From Curvibacter lanceolatus ATCC 14669 (lineage in GTDB: Bacteria; Pseudomonadota; Gammaproteobacteria; Burkholderiales; Burkholderiaceae_C): DNA of 64,000 nt. The stretch spans positions 84,365 to 148,364 of the forward strand of contig NZ_KB906267.1 of NCBI RefSeq assembly GCF_000381265.1, in the 5' to 3' direction. Numbering within the stretch: the stretch's first letter is position 1; the number at the start of each line of letters is the position of its first letter. A program made the translations under genes and the position numbers. Positions 42,003 to 53,113 of this stretch are shown in pieces. The notes under the pieces were generated by a model that did not search any database, was not told where the DNA came from, and saw only the letters and a list, made by a program, of their open reading frames with translations.

Positions 42003-43622
42003 ATGTCCGCTCGCCATCCATCCCTTCTTCCCCGTGGTACCTCCCTCAACCGCCGCCTGTTGCTGGCCCTGTCCGCCGCCGGCCTGCTGACCCTGGGCGG
42101 GCCGGCGGCCCTGGCCCAGGCCAAGGCGGGCGGCACCCTGAACTGGGCCGTGAACCCGGTGCCCTCCTCCATCGTGCCCCTGACCACCACGGCCGGCGGT
42201 AACACCGAGATCGGCCCCAAGATCGTGGAAGGCCTGCTGACCTACGACGAAGAGCTGCGCCCCAAGCCCCTGCTGGCCACGGCCTGGACCGTCAGCAAGG
42301 ATGGCCTGCAGTACAAGTTCGAGCTGCGCCGCGGCGTGAAGTGGCATGACGGCAAGGATTTCACCTCGGCCGACGTGGCCTTCTCGATCAACACCCTGAA
42401 GCAGGTGCACCCGCGCGGTCGGGCCACTTTTGCCAACGTGACCGAGGTGCGCACCCCGGACGCCCACACCGCGGTGATCGTGCTGAGCAAGCCCTCGCCG
42501 TTCCTGCTGACCGCGCTGGCCGCGGCCGAGTCGCCCATCGTGCCCAAGCACCTGTACGAAGGCAGCGACGTGGCCGCCAGCAAGTACAACAGCGCCCCGG
42601 TGGGCACCGGCCCCTTTGTGTTCAAGGAATGGGTACAGGGCAGCCACATCATCCTGGAGCGCAACCCCAACTACTGGGACAAGCCCAAGCCCTACCTCGA
42701 CCGCGTGGTGGTGCGCTTTGTCACCGACTCGGCAGCGCGGGCCGCAGCACTGGAATCCGGCAGCCTGGACCTGGGCGCCGGAGGCGGCGGCATTCCGATC
42801 ACCGATGTGGAGCGCTTCAAGAAGCTGCCGAATGTGAATGTCGAATCGCGCAACTGGGCCTATGTGGGCGACCACCAGCAGATCTACTTCAACCTGGACA
42901 CCCCGGCACTGCAGAAGATCGAGGTGCGCCGCGCCCTGGCCCAGTCCATCGACCTGAATGCCTTCAACCGCACGGTGTGGCTGGGCCTGGGCAAGCTGTC
43001 GGCCTCGCCCATCGGCACCCTGCAAAGCCGCTACCACGACAAGAGCATCCAGCCCTACCCCTTCAACCCCAAGCAGGCCGAGGCCGATCTGGACGCCGCC
43101 GGCTACAAGCGCGATGCCCAAGGCACCCGCCTGAAGCTGCGCCTGCTGTTCAACCCCTTTGTGGACCGCCGCGCAGTGGACTTTGTGCGCCAATCGCTGG
43201 GCCGCATCGGCGTGGACGCCAACATCGAGGCCTACGACTTTGCCACCTACGTGACCAAGGCTTACACCGACCGCGCCTTTGACATCACGTTCGAATCGCT
43301 GACCAACATCTTCGACCCCTCGGTGGGCGTGCAGCGCATCTTCTGGTCCAAGAACTTCAAGGTGGGCCTGCCCTTCTCGAACGCACCGCATTACGTGAAT
43401 CCCGAGGTGGACCGCCTGCTGGAGGCCGCCGCCGTCGAGGTGGACGAAGCCAGGCGGCGCGAACTGTTCGTGGCCTTTCAGCAGCAGGTGCACAAGGACA
43501 TTCCCTCGATCGAGGTGGGAGCCAACCCGAACGTGACCGTGAGCAACAAGCGCGTGCACCAGTACGCGCCCACCGGCGAAGGCATCCGCGGCAGCTTCTC
43601 CGAACTGTACCTGGCACCCTGA
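42003..43622 (+). CDS. ABC transporter substrate-binding protein, family 5
   Basis: 539 residues. A signal peptide (about 1-38) has an Arg-Arg pair ([13 protein letters not shown]) and cleavage near ALAQA, so it is periplasmic. The mature protein is a DppA/NikA/GsiB-type binding protein: [13 protein letters not shown] start, [14 protein letters not shown] signature and [10 protein letters not shown]. It delivers substrate to the divergently encoded DppBC/DF-like transporter. The next gene, 115 bp downstream, is ssuD, so the ligand is probably an organosulfur compound, not a plain peptide (inference). A clearly related binding protein without its own permease is at 57.9-59.6 kb. Confidence 0.94.
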   Translation: MSARHPSLLPRGTSLNRRLLLALSAAGLLTLGGPAALAQAKAGGTLNWAVNPVPSSIVPLTTTAGGNTEIGPKIVEGLLTYDEELRPKPLLATAWTVSKDGLQYKFELRRGVKWHDGKDFTSADVAFSINTLKQVHPRGRATFANVTEVRTPDAHTAVIVLSKPSPFLLTALAAAESPIVPKHLYEGSDVAASKYNSAPVGTGPFVFKEWVQGSHIILERNPNYWDKPKPYLDRVVVRFVTDSAARAAALESGSLDLGAGGGGIPITDVERFKKLPNVNVESRNWAYVGDHQQIYFNLDTPALQKIEVRRALAQSIDLNAFNRTVWLGLGKLSASPIGTLQSRYHDKSIQPYPFNPKQAEADLDAAGYKRDAQGTRLKLRLLFNPFVDRRAVDFVRQSLGRIGVDANIEAYDFATYVTKAYTDRAFDITFESLTNIFDPSVGVQRIFWSKNFKVGLPFSNAPHYVNPEVDRLLEAAAVEVDEARRRELFVAFQQQVHKDIPSIEVGANPNVTVSNKRVHQYAPTGEGIRGSFSELYLAP

Positions 43623-43628
43623 TGCCAA

Positions 43629-43645
43629 GGCGGCCAAGGGCCGCC
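43629..43645 (+). other. Intercistronic hairpin between binding-protein gene and ssuD
   Basis: GGCGGCC-AAG-GGCCGCC is a perfect 7-bp GC stem with a 3-nt loop, 6 nt after the binding-protein stop. No T tract follows, so it more likely protects the upstream message or tunes the ratio of the two products than terminates. Confidence 0.5.
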
Positions 43646-43737
43646 CTCTTCCGCTCCAAAAAATCAAGCACCCACAAACCACACACCGGCATCACCCCTT
43701 TCGATCATTTTTCAGACACAAGGAAAAAGAGAAAACC

Positions 43738-44865
43738 ATGAGCCTCGACATCTTCTGGTTCCTGCCCACCTCGGGCGACACCCGCTACCTGGGCAAGTCC
43801 GACTTCGGCCGCCCCGCCACCAACGCCTACATGCGCCAGATCGCGGTGACGGCCGAAAATCTGGGCTATGACGGCCTGCTGATCCCCACCGGCAGCTCCT
43901 GCCTGGACCCCTGGGTCACCGCGTCCAGCCTGGTGGGCGCCACCCAGCGCATCAAGCTGCTGGTGGCTTTGCGCACCTCGCTGTCGGGCCCCACCGCCTC
44001 GGCCCGCCAGGCCGCCACGCTGGACCAGGCCCTGGGCGGCCGCCTGCTGCTCAATGTGGTGCCCGGAGGGGACGCCACCGAACTGGCCGCCGACGGCGTG
44101 TTCCTGGACCACGACGCCCGCTACGAGGCGGCCGACGAGTTCTTGACTGTGTGGAAGCGCCTGCAACAGGGCGAGACCGTGGACTTCAAGGGCCAGCACC
44201 TGCAGGTGCAAGGCGCCAAGAACCACTTCACGCCCGTCAGCCAGCCCTACCCGCCCCTGTACTTCGGGGGCTCGTCGCCGGCAGCCCACGAGCTGGCGGC
44301 CAAGCATGTCGACGCCTACCTGAGCTGGGGCGAGCCGCCGGCCCAGGTGGCCGAAAAGATCGCCGACGTGCGCGCCCGCGCGGCCAAACATGGCCGAACC
44401 GTGCGCTTTGGCGTGCGCCTGCATGTGATCGTGCGCGAAACCCGGGCCGAAGCCTGGGCCGAAGCCGACCGCCTGATCAGCCGCCTGAGCGATGCCGACA
44501 TCGCCGCCGCCCAGCAGAACTTCAACCGCATGGACTCGGTCGGCCAGCGCCGCATGGCCGAACTGCACGGCGGCCAACGCGACAAGCTCGAAATCAGCCC
44601 CGATCTGTGGGCCGGTGTGGGCCTGGTGCGCGGCGGCGCCGGCACCGCCCTGGTAGGCGACCCCGAGACCGTCGCCAAGCGCCTGCAGGAGTACGCCGAC
44701 CTGGGCGTGGACAGCTTTGTGCTGTCGGGCTACCCCCACCTCGAAGAGGCCATCCGCTTTGCTGAGTTGGTGTTCCCCCTGCTGCCAGGCAAAAAGCCGG
44801 TCACCCTGCGCGATCAGGTGCTGACGGGTGGGGCGTTTGATGGGCGGGCTGTGGCGGCTTCGTGA
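43738..44865 (+). CDS. ssuD: FMNH2-dependent alkanesulfonate monooxygenase
   Basis: 375 residues, close to E. coli SsuD (381) and similar along the whole length: [19 protein letters not shown] start, [101 protein letters not shown] and [12 protein letters not shown]. It desulfonates alkanesulfonates to aldehyde and sulfite using reduced FMN and O2, giving sulfur under sulfate limitation. It needs an NAD(P)H:FMN reductase (SsuE-like), which is not in the window. It is paired with a peptide-type transporter, not with the usual SsuABC importer. Confidence 0.95.
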   Translation: MSLDIFWFLPTSGDTRYLGKSDFGRPATNAYMRQIAVTAENLGYDGLLIPTGSSCLDPWVTASSLVGATQRIKLLVALRTSLSGPTASARQAATLDQALGGRLLLNVVPGGDATELAADGVFLDHDARYEAADEFLTVWKRLQQGETVDFKGQHLQVQGAKNHFTPVSQPYPPLYFGGSSPAAHELAAKHVDAYLSWGEPPAQVAEKIADVRARAAKHGRTVRFGVRLHVIVRETRAEAWAEADRLISRLSDADIAAAQQNFNRMDSVGQRRMAELHGGQRDKLEISPDLWAGVGLVRGGAGTALVGDPETVAKRLQEYADLGVDSFVLSGYPHLEEAIRFAELVFPLLPGKKPVTLRDQVLTGGAFDGRAVAAS

Positions 44866-45034
44866 AGCGGCGATCCGCAGGCCCGGCTCCGATGAACTTG
44901 GCGTGTTCCGCTGCGAGGTGGGAACGCACCTGGTCGGCGCAGGCAGCCAGCGATGGATTGGCTTTCAGAGCGTCATAGGCAGGGCCCACCTGTTGATGCA
45001 GCCAGTCATCCATCACGCGATCCCGGGCCATCAT
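44801..45034 (-). CDS. Antitoxin-like small protein (solitary, atypical C-terminus)
   Basis: 77 residues. Residues 7-45 ([20 protein letters not shown] and [19 protein letters not shown]) resemble small ParD-type antitoxins, which have a [15 protein letters not shown] pattern. The last 30 residues are Pro/Ala rich and antisense to the 3' end of ssuD, so the natural C-terminus may be lost. No toxin gene is adjacent. The ATG at 45034 overlaps the stop of the secreted-protein gene (ATGA). It may be a decayed antitoxin, or a functional one acting on a remote toxin. The resemblance is by eye. Confidence 0.5.
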   Translation of the reverse strand: MMARDRVMDDWLHQQVGPAYDALKANPSLAACADQVRSHLAAEHAKFIGAGPADRRFTKPPQPAHQTPHPSAPDRAG

Positions 45035-45432
45035 TCGCCCAACTCCCCATACCGCTGCCGAACAAAAAAGCCATTGATCCGGTGCGGTGCCTCCGCCTCG
45101 ACGCTCAGGTCAAGGGCCTGGATGCCGCGCTCGCAGCGCAGCAGCACGCTGGCCGACGACGGGGTGCTGCCAGGGGCCAGGGCCAGGGGGCGGCAAGGGC
45201 CCAGGCGGGTGCGCAGATCGGTCAGCAAGGCCCCCAATGACGAGGCGCTGACCTGTTCGCGGAACACCGGCGCAAAGGGGGCCATCAGCTCGGGTTGGGG
45301 CTGGTTGATGCGGCTGACCAGCTCGGCCAGCCGCTGCTGCAAGGGGGTCTTAAGGCCCTGGGCCTGGGCGGGTGAAAGGCCGAAACAGCAGGCGGCCAGA
45401 CCGAGGAAGGGCAAGGGTTTCAACAAACGCAT
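45031..45432 (-). CDS. Small secreted protein of unknown function
   Basis: 133 residues from the ATG at 45432. A clear signal peptide (about 1-25, LPFLGLAACCFGLSPAQA) precedes a compact domain: LAELVSRINQPQPELMAPFA, FREQVSASSLGALLTDLRTR, LGPCRPL, LLRCERGIQALDLSVEAEAP and HRINGFFVRQRYG. Two cysteines could form a disulfide. The layout recalls small alpha-beta domains attached to secreted serine hydrolases, but no family is certain. GGAG lies 6 nt before the ATG at 45432; an ATG two codons earlier is also possible. It is coupled to the antitoxin-like frame by an ATGA overlap. Confidence 0.7.
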   Translation of the reverse strand: MRLLKPLPFLGLAACCFGLSPAQAQGLKTPLQQRLAELVSRINQPQPELMAPFAPVFREQVSASSLGALLTDLRTRLGPCRPLALAPGSTPSSASVLLRCERGIQALDLSVEAEAPHRINGFFVRQRYGELGE

Positions 45433-45625
45433 GGGCATCTCCGCCTCTGATGAACGCCAAAGTCTAGCCACAGGGCCCCCAACGTCAGAGGTCACCCATC
45501 CAACCCAGGTGACCGCTGCGGGGCCAATGGCCGAGTCGATCCTCGGGCAGCCCGGGTGCGGGTCTTGTCCTCATCCCCTGCCCGAAAGCAGCCCGAGCCC
45601 GCAGCGCGCAGGCCGGCGGCCACGC

Positions 45626-46510
45626 TCAAGCCTGGGCCCGCAGGCTGCGCAGCCCTGCCGCCAGTTCGACCACCTCGGCCGTGATGGCCTCCTGGCGCAG
45701 GCGGCGTTCGTCGGCCTGCAGGGTCTCTTTCATGTGCCCGATGTTGTCTTGCGCGGCCGCCATGGCCTGCAGGCGCGACAGGTTTTCGCTGGCGTGGCTG
45801 TGCAGCACGGCCTGGGCCAGGCGGGCGGCCACGTATTCGCCGGCCAGGCCCTGCAGCAGGCGCTCGGGGCTTTCATGCACCACCGGGGTGGCACGCACCG
45901 CGTCGGGCATCGCCTGCCAGTCCAGCGGCAGCAGGCGGCGGCACACCACATGAAAGTGCTGGCCCGCTCCCAGTTCGGCATAGACCATGTCGACCGCGTT
46001 GCTGGGCTGCCGGTGCAGCGCCTCCAGCAACAGGGCATGGATGCGTTCGCCGGCCGCCAGAGCGGATTCGGCATGGGCTACCAGGGGCGCACCGCCTTCG
46101 ACCGGAAGACCGCGCGTGGCGGCCAGCCGCTGGGTTTGCGAGCCCAGCACCAGACAACGAAGGCCGGGTGCCCCCGGGGCCGGCCGGGGGACGACGGCCA
46201 GCACCTGCTCGGAAAACCCGCCATTGAAGCCTTGCTCGGCCCCAAACGCCAGGCACAGGCCCTGCGCCTGTGCGGCGGCGCTGCCGGGCAGGCCAGCCCG
46301 GGCATCAGGGGCCTGGTCGGTCGGCAGCAGGCTCAGCACCTGGGCCATGGCCTGGGCCACGGTGTCGGCGTAGGTGTTGACGCCTGCGATGAGGGTGCGG
46401 GCCTGTTGCGCCCGGGCCGCCGCCATGCCCCGCATGGCGTTGACCAGACCGCCAAAGCCCGACACCGTGGCCAGGCGAGCCTGCACCTCAGCCTGGCCCG
46501 CCTGACTCAT
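45626..46510 (-). CDS. atpG: N-ATPase gamma subunit
   Basis: 294 residues. The central rotor shaft of F1: N-terminal helix [20 protein letters not shown] plus [16 protein letters not shown], and C-terminal helix [20 protein letters not shown] with [13 protein letters not shown]. The Rossmann-like middle ([20 protein letters not shown]) is present. It is quite diverged from housekeeping AtpG, as usual for N-ATPases. It is the last gene of the nine-gene operon and its ATG overlaps the atpA stop (ATGA). Confidence 0.9.
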   Translation of the reverse strand: MSQAGQAEVQARLATVSGFGGLVNAMRGMAAARAQQARTLIAGVNTYADTVAQAMAQVLSLLPTDQAPDARAGLPGSAAAQAQGLCLAFGAEQGFNGGFSEQVLAVVPRPAPGAPGLRCLVLGSQTQRLAATRGLPVEGGAPLVAHAESALAAGERIHALLLEALHRQPSNAVDMVYAELGAGQHFHVVCRRLLPLDWQAMPDAVRATPVVHESPERLLQGLAGEYVAARLAQAVLHSHASENLSRLQAMAAAQDNIGHMKETLQADERRLRQEAITAEVVELAAGLRSLRAQA

Positions 46511-48072
46511 GCCGGGCCTCCGGCGGGCACACCAGCGATGGGGCGGAACCAGCGCGCCAGGTCCTGACGCAGGCCCTTCAAGGCCGCCTCATCGAGGGCG
46601 CTGCGAGAGGCCAGCCGCGCCGCCAGTTCAGGCGCGCCGGGCAAGCCACTGCGCAGCCGCTCCATCAAGGCGGGCAGGCCCGCCGGGCTCAGGCCGTCGA
46701 GCAAGCCGTCCTGCAGGGCCATCAACAAGGCCACCTGCAAGGCCGCCGGCTGGGGTGCCAGCCGGGGCTGGGCCAGCACGGCCCGGATGCAGCGGCCGCG
46801 CGCCATCTGCTGCTGCACGCGGGCATCGAGCTCGGTGCCAAAGCGGGTGAACATCTCCAGCTCCTGGAACACCGCGTAGTCCAGGCGCAGCGAGTTCACC
46901 GACTCGCGCATCAGGGGCGCCTGGGTCTTGCCGCCCACGCGGCTCACGCTGAGGCCGGTGTCCACGGCCGGCAACTGGCCCAGGTCGAACAGGCGGCTGT
47001 CCAGCACGATCTGCCCGTCGGTGATGGAGATCAGGTTGGTGGGGATGTAGGCCGACAGGTTGCCGGCCTCGGTCTGAGCAATCGGCAAGGCGGTCAGCGA
47101 GCCGCCGCCGCGCGCCGCCGAGAGCTTGGCGGCCCGCTCCAGCAGGCGGGCATGCACATAGAAAATGTCGCCAGGATAGGCCTCGCGGCCCGGGGGCTGC
47201 TGCATCAGCAAGGCCAGTTCGCGGTGGGTGGCAGCGTGCTGGCTGAGGTCGTCGACCACCACCAGGGTGTGGCCGCCGCGGTCGCGAAAGTACTCGGCCA
47301 TCGAAAAGCCCGCAAACGGCGCCAGCCACTGCAGGCCGGGCGCGTCGGTGCCACTGGCCACCACCACGATGCAACGCTCAAAGGCGCCATGGCGCTTCAA
47401 GGCCGCGATCACCGCCGCCGCCGACTCGCTCTTCTGGCCCACCGAAATGTAGACACAGACCAGATCGGTATCGCGCTGGGACAGCAGCGCATCCAGCGCC
47501 AGGGCGGTCTTGCCGGTGCCGCGGTCACCGATGATCAGCTCGCGCTGGCCGCGGCCCAGGGGAAACAGGGCATCCACGGCCAGGGTGCCGGTGTGCACGG
47601 GCTCGTGCACCAGGTCGCGATCGAGGATGCCCGGGGCCGGGCGCTCGGCGGGCAGCCATTCGCTGGCCTCGATGGGGCCGCCGCCGTCCAGGGACCGGCC
47701 CAGCGGGTCGACCACCCGGCCCAGCAGCGCGGGGCCCACCGGCACGCGCACCACATCGCCGCTGCGCAGCACCGCCTCGCCGGCGCGCAGGCGGCGGCTG
47801 TCGTCCAGCAGCACACAGGCCAGGCTGTCGGCCTGAAGACCGGCGGCGTAGCCCAGGCGCCCGTCGTCAAAATGCAGCAACTCGTTGAGCCGCGCACCGC
47901 GCAGGCCCGTGACCCGGGCGATGCCATCGGCCGCGCTGAGCACGCGGCCGCGCTCCTCAAAGCGTGCCTGCGGCTGCACACGGCCCAGGTGCTCGCTGGC
48001 ACGCTCACGCCAGCCGACCAGGCCCTGGGTCAGGTCGGTGCTCATGGCCGCGTTCAGTTCTGGGGCCATCAT
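46507..48072 (-). CDS. atpA: N-ATPase alpha subunit
   Basis: 521 residues, standard alpha length. The beta-barrel N-domain (about 40-105) is followed by the nucleotide-binding domain with Walker [35 protein letters not shown]-like [20 protein letters not shown] and the alpha-type [14 protein letters not shown]. Residues near the C-terminus ([18 protein letters not shown]) are typical. It is the non-catalytic, regulatory subunit of the alpha3-beta3 hexamer. The ATG at 48072 overlaps the atpF stop and has GGAGCAGGG upstream. An internal ATG at 48045 lacks one. Confidence 0.96.
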   Translation of the reverse strand: MMAPELNAAMSTDLTQGLVGWRERASEHLGRVQPQARFEERGRVLSAADGIARVTGLRGARLNELLHFDDGRLGYAAGLQADSLACVLLDDSRRLRAGEAVLRSGDVVRVPVGPALLGRVVDPLGRSLDGGGPIEASEWLPAERPAPGILDRDLVHEPVHTGTLAVDALFPLGRGQRELIIGDRGTGKTALALDALLSQRDTDLVCVYISVGQKSESAAAVIAALKRHGAFERCIVVVASGTDAPGLQWLAPFAGFSMAEYFRDRGGHTLVVVDDLSQHAATHRELALLMQQPPGREAYPGDIFYVHARLLERAAKLSAARGGGSLTALPIAQTEAGNLSAYIPTNLISITDGQIVLDSRLFDLGQLPAVDTGLSVSRVGGKTQAPLMRESVNSLRLDYAVFQELEMFTRFGTELDARVQQQMARGRCIRAVLAQPRLAPQPAALQVALLMALQDGLLDGLSPAGLPALMERLRSGLPGAPELAARLASRSALDEAALKGLRQDLARWFRPIAGVPAGGPA

Positions 48073-48860
48073 GCGCCCTGCTCCGCTGCGGGCTGGGCTG
48101 CCAGTTGCTGCAGCTCGGCCCGGGCCGCCTGCAACTCGGCCGCCCAGTTCAGGCCCAGCACACCGTGGGCGAAGCGCAACTCCAGGCCGCACAACAAGGC
48201 GGCATCGGGCTTGAATACGCAGGCCAGTTCAGCCCCCTCCACGGAGTCACCGTCGAGGTTCAAGACGCCCTGCAGGTCCTGGGTCAGCTGCGCCTGCACC
48301 GGCGGCGGCAAGGGGTGGGCGCTGGCCACTTCCAGGGAGGGCGCACCGTCGCCTGTGGCCAGCCACTGCGCCCGTTGCCCGGCCGGGGTGGCCTGCAGGC
48401 GGGCCAGCAGGGCCGGCCAGAAGGCCTCGTCGGGCACGGGGGTGAGGCTCAGCAGGCGCTGCGCCAGCTCGGTGGCCAGCGTGGCCGAGGCCTGGTACAG
48501 GGCCGTGCCGGCCTGCACGCGTTCACGCTCGATCTGGGCCTGGGCCTCTTGCAGGCATTGGCGCACGGCGACACGGGCGGCCTCGAGGCGGGCCGCGCTG
48601 TCCTGCTCCGCCTGCTCGCGGGCGGTTTGCAGCGTGACCTGGGCCACGCTGTCGGCGGCCTGGCGCTGCTGGGCCAGGGCCTGGAGCTCGGCTTGGGCCT
48701 GCTCGCGGCGGGCCTGGGCCTCGGCCAGGGTCTGCTGCACGGTCTGGCGGCGCGCCTCGATCACGGCCAGCAAGGGGCGGTAGAACAGCCAGCGCAGCAA
48801 GAGCAGCAGCACCACCAGGTTGCAGGCCTGCAGCAACAGGGTCCAGAGGTCGATGTGCAT
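48069..48860 (-). CDS. atpF: N-ATPase b subunit with delta-like C-terminal extension
   Basis: 263 residues, about 100 longer than an ordinary b subunit. One N-terminal membrane helix (about 6-27, [20 protein letters not shown]) continues as a long charged stalk helix (to about 140). The C-terminal part (about 140-250) has [20 protein letters not shown], which resembles the end of delta subunits (PxLxGGLxLRxGxxVxD-type). No separate delta gene exists in the operon, so this protein probably supplies both the peripheral stalk and the delta function. Its start is 18 nt after the atpE stop. Confidence 0.9.
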   Translation of the reverse strand: MHIDLWTLLLQACNLVVLLLLLRWLFYRPLLAVIEARRQTVQQTLAEAQARREQAQAELQALAQQRQAADSVAQVTLQTAREQAEQDSAARLEAARVAVRQCLQEAQAQIERERVQAGTALYQASATLATELAQRLLSLTPVPDEAFWPALLARLQATPAGQRAQWLATGDGAPSLEVASAHPLPPPVQAQLTQDLQGVLNLDGDSVEGAELACVFKPDAALLCGLELRFAHGVLGLNWAAELQAARAELQQLAAQPAAEQGA

Positions 48861-48878
48861 GGGCGGTCTTCAGTGCAT

Positions 48879-49130
48879 TCAGTGCACAAAAGGGTTGGCA
48901 AACAGCAGCAGCAAGGCGATCACCAGGCAGTAGATGGCCATGGTCTCGATCATGGCCAGGCCCACGAACAAGGTGCGCGAGATGGTGCTGGCGGCCTCAG
49001 GCTGGCGGGCCAGCGCGTCCATGGCCGCGGCCACGGCCCGGCCCTCGGCCAGCGCGGGCCCGATGGCCCCGAAGGCCACCGCCAGGGCGGCGCAGATGAT
49101 GCTCACGATTTGAATCCAGCCAGTGTCCAT
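48879..49130 (-). CDS. atpE: N-ATPase c-ring subunit, predicted Na+-binding
   Basis: 83 residues, a two-helix hairpin. Helix 1 contains GPALAEGRAV (Pro25, Glu29) and helix 2 MIETMAIY (Glu62, Thr63). Ion-binding Glu62 followed by Thr, plus an acidic or Gln residue four after the Pro in helix 1, is the pattern of Na+-binding c subunits. H+-type rings usually lack it. It forms the membrane rotor ring. The loop ARQPEA is standard for c subunits. Genes atpB and atpF flank it with gaps of 24 and 18 nt. Confidence 0.95.
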   Translation of the reverse strand: MDTGWIQIVSIICAALAVAFGAIGPALAEGRAVAAAMDALARQPEAASTISRTLFVGLAMIETMAIYCLVIALLLLFANPFVH

Positions 49131-49154
49131 GTGAAAACTCCAGTAGAAAGACGA

Positions 49155-49826
49155 TCAGTCGCCGTGGTCGCCCGCCGCGGCAGCGATGAAGACCATGGCG
49201 AGCACGGTGAAGATGTAGGCCTGGATCAGCCCGGTGAGCAGCTCCAGCGCCATGAAAGGCACGGGCACCAGCAGCCCGGCCAGCCCCAGCACCACGGCCG
49301 AAATGAACATGCCGCTCATGATGTTGCCGAACAGGCGCACGGTCATGGACACCACGCGGGTCAGGGCCTCGATCAGGTTCAGGGGCAGCATCAGCAAGTT
49401 GGGCTCGGTGTAGGTCTTGAGGTAGCCCCACAGCCCATGGCGCCGCACGCCCCAGCCCAGCACGGCCACAAAGACAGCCAATGCCAGGGCCAGATCGGTC
49501 TCCAACGCGCCGGTGGGCGGCTCCAGGCCCGGCATCAGGGAGCACAGGTTGGCGCTCAGGATGAAGATGAACAGCGTGGCGATCAGCGGCAGAAAAGGCG
49601 CCGGGTCGGCCCGCATGGTGGAGCGCATCTCGCCCTGCAGGGTGTCCAGGGCCATCTCCGCCAGCAGCTGCACCCGCCCGGGGCGGTGCACCGACAGGCC
49701 CCGGCGCAGCCAGGCCGCCAGCACGGCCAACACGGCGATCAGCCCCCAGGTGGTGATCACCGGGCCGGTGATGCCCACCGGGCCCAGTTGCCAGACCACC
49801 TCGTGCAGAAAGGGCTGGGCCTTCAT
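49155..49826 (-). CDS. atpB: N-ATPase a subunit
   Basis: 223 residues with about five to six membrane helices. The essential stator Arg is in MTVRLFGNIMSG, and LIQAYIFTVLAMVFI forms the last conserved helix. IATLFIFILSANLCSLMPGL is the typical helix before it. The protein provides the ion half-channels against the c ring. The ATG at 49826 overlaps the atpR stop. Shorter than housekeeping a subunits (about 270-290), as is normal for N-ATPases. Confidence 0.95.
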   Translation of the reverse strand: MKAQPFLHEVVWQLGPVGITGPVITTWGLIAVLAVLAAWLRRGLSVHRPGRVQLLAEMALDTLQGEMRSTMRADPAPFLPLIATLFIFILSANLCSLMPGLEPPTGALETDLALALAVFVAVLGWGVRRHGLWGYLKTYTEPNLLMLPLNLIEALTRVVSMTVRLFGNIMSGMFISAVVLGLAGLLVPVPFMALELLTGLIQAYIFTVLAMVFIAAAAGDHGD

Positions 49827-50119
49827 GGCTGCCCCTCCTGCGGCGCCGCAAGGCCCCGCCGCACCCGGCCGACCAGCCACTGGCGCGCCAGCAGCAGCCC
49901 CAGGCCCAGGGCCAGCAGTGCCGGCGCCCCCTGGCGGGCCGTGGCCCAGCACGCGCCGCCCAGCAGGCCCAGGCGCAGCAGGTGCAGGCCCGCCAAGCGG
50001 CCCCAGCGTGGCGCCCGGTCGGCTTCGACCAGTTGCCGGCTGAGCCAGCGCAGCGAGCCGAAGTGCCAGGCCCCCAGGGCCAGGCCCAGGGCAAAGTACA
50101 AGAGCAGGATCGGGTTCAT
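49823..50119 (-). CDS. atpR: N-ATPase-specific membrane subunit AtpR
   Basis: 98 residues with about three hydrophobic helices: NPILLLYFALGLALGAWHFG, LAGLHLLRLGLLGGACW and APALLALGLGLLLARQWLVG. Its place between atpQ and atpB and its size identify it as AtpR, a protein found only in N-ATPase operons and proposed to help c-ring assembly or interact with the a/c interface. The first part (GSLRWLSRQLVEAD) is amphipathic. The ATG at 50119 is 14 nt after the atpQ stop, and its own stop overlaps the atpB start. Confidence 0.85.
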   Translation of the reverse strand: MNPILLLYFALGLALGAWHFGSLRWLSRQLVEADRAPRWGRLAGLHLLRLGLLGGACWATARQGAPALLALGLGLLLARQWLVGRVRRGLAAPQEGQP

Positions 50120-50132
50120 GCGGCAGGGGTCC

Positions 50133-50431
50133 TCATCTGTGGTGCATCCAGCGCCAGGCGGCCACCGCGCCCACCGCCACCCCCAGCAGCAGCAAGGCCG
50201 CACTGAAGGTGATGCCCGTGCCCAGGCGGTGGTCCAGCCAGCGGCCACCCGCCAGGCCCAGCAGCATGGGCAGCACGATCACCCAGCCCAGCACGCCCAG
50301 GGTGGAGAGCTGGCGCAGCAGCGTGGGCTCGCCCTCGCGCAGGCTGCGCTGGCGCCGGCCGGCCTGGCGCTGCACCTCTTCCAGCAGGGCGGGCGTGTCG
50401 GTGTCATGCGGGGCGCTCGGCCGTGGATCCT

Positions 50432-50435
<4 letters not shown>
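50133..50435 (-). CDS. atpQ: N-ATPase accessory membrane protein AtpQ (AtpI/AtpZ-like)
   Basis: 100 residues. A charged N-terminal half (EEVQRQAGRRQRSLREGE) is followed by two helices (LGVLGWVIVLPMLLGLAGGR and TFSAALLLLGVAVGAVAAW) separated by WLDHRLGTG. This is the AtpI/AtpZ-like layout. Members bind Mg2+ or assist c-ring assembly in other ATPases. The position after atpC and before atpR is as in other N-ATPase operons. The ATG at 50435 overlaps the atpC stop. Confidence 0.85.
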
Positions 50436-52404
<1,969 letters not shown>

Positions 52405-52452
52405 TCAGGCTTGATCGGTCAGCTCATTGAAGCCCAGCAGGCACCCCAAGCC

Positions 52453-52468
52453 ATTGACCCAGGTCAAT
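52453..52468. promoter_or_regulatory. FNR/Anr/Dnr-like box upstream of the N-ATPase operon
   Basis: ATTGACCCAGGTCAAT is a perfect 6+6 palindrome (TTGAC-N4-GTCAA), close to the FNR/CRP-superfamily consensus TTGAT-N4-ATCAA. It lies about 127 bp upstream of the atpD ATG and just past the mtnD stop. It could activate the operon under low oxygen. No convincing -10 box was found at the expected distance. Confidence 0.45.
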
Positions 52469-52500
52469 CAGCGAGGCCCGCCTTGCGTAAAGCCCGCGCC

Positions 52501-53097
52501 TCAGCAGACCAGATCGTCAGGGCTGGCGTAGCCGGTCTGCTCCAGCAACTGGCTGACAAAGGCGTCAAAGTCAGGCAACTCGGGGCGCTGCAGGCCGCTG
52601 GGCTGGGCCACCCAGCCTTCGGCCTGCCCGAGCAGGCGCAGCGCGTCAAAGTGAGGCTCGGCCCCGGCATCAAAGCTGTGGGCCAGGCCGGCCGGCAGGG
52701 CCACCCAGTCGCCGGCCTCGCACAACAGGCCCACAAAGCCCTCGGGGTGGCGCACGGTGAACAGACCGGCGCCGGCCAGGAACACGCGCAGCTCGGCCTC
52801 GCTGTGGCGGTGCTCCTGGGTGAATTGTTGGCGCAGTGCGGGCCAGCCGGGCTGGCCAGGGTTCACCCGCACCCGGTCGATGCGGTGCAGGCCCAGCCCC
52901 TGGTCCAGGCTGGCCAACGGCACCTGCTGAGCCTGCAGCCAGGCCTGGGCGCCTGGCGCGTCGGGCTCGGGTGCAGGGCCCAGATGCAACACGCCCCAAC
53001 TCACCCCCAGGCCCTGCAGCCAGGGGGCGATGCGGTGCTCGCACACCAGGGTGTCCTGCCAATGCCCGGCGGCATCAAAGAGTGCCAATGCGGCCAT
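52501..53097 (-). CDS. mtnD: Acireductone dioxygenase (cupin)
   Basis: 198 residues, near the size of known acireductone dioxygenases (about 180). The metal-binding cupin motif is EHRHSEAELRVFLAGAGLF (two His and a Glu), with the fourth ligand in LAHSFDAG. The YGW-type tail RLLGQAEGWVAQPSG matches the family. It oxidises the acireductone of the methionine salvage pathway to ketomethylthiobutyrate and formate (Fe form) or makes CO (Ni form). It is the last gene of the metN-metI-metQ-mtnD unit, starting 16 nt after the metQ stop, which fits methionine recovery. The other salvage enzymes are not in the window. Confidence 0.88.
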   Translation of the reverse strand: MAALALFDAAGHWQDTLVCEHRIAPWLQGLGVSWGVLHLGPAPEPDAPGAQAWLQAQQVPLASLDQGLGLHRIDRVRVNPGQPGWPALRQQFTQEHRHSEAELRVFLAGAGLFTVRHPEGFVGLLCEAGDWVALPAGLAHSFDAGAEPHFDALRLLGQAEGWVAQPSGLQRPELPDFDAFVSQLLEQTGYASPDDLVC

Positions 53098-53113
53098 GCC
53101 CTGCCCCGTCCGT

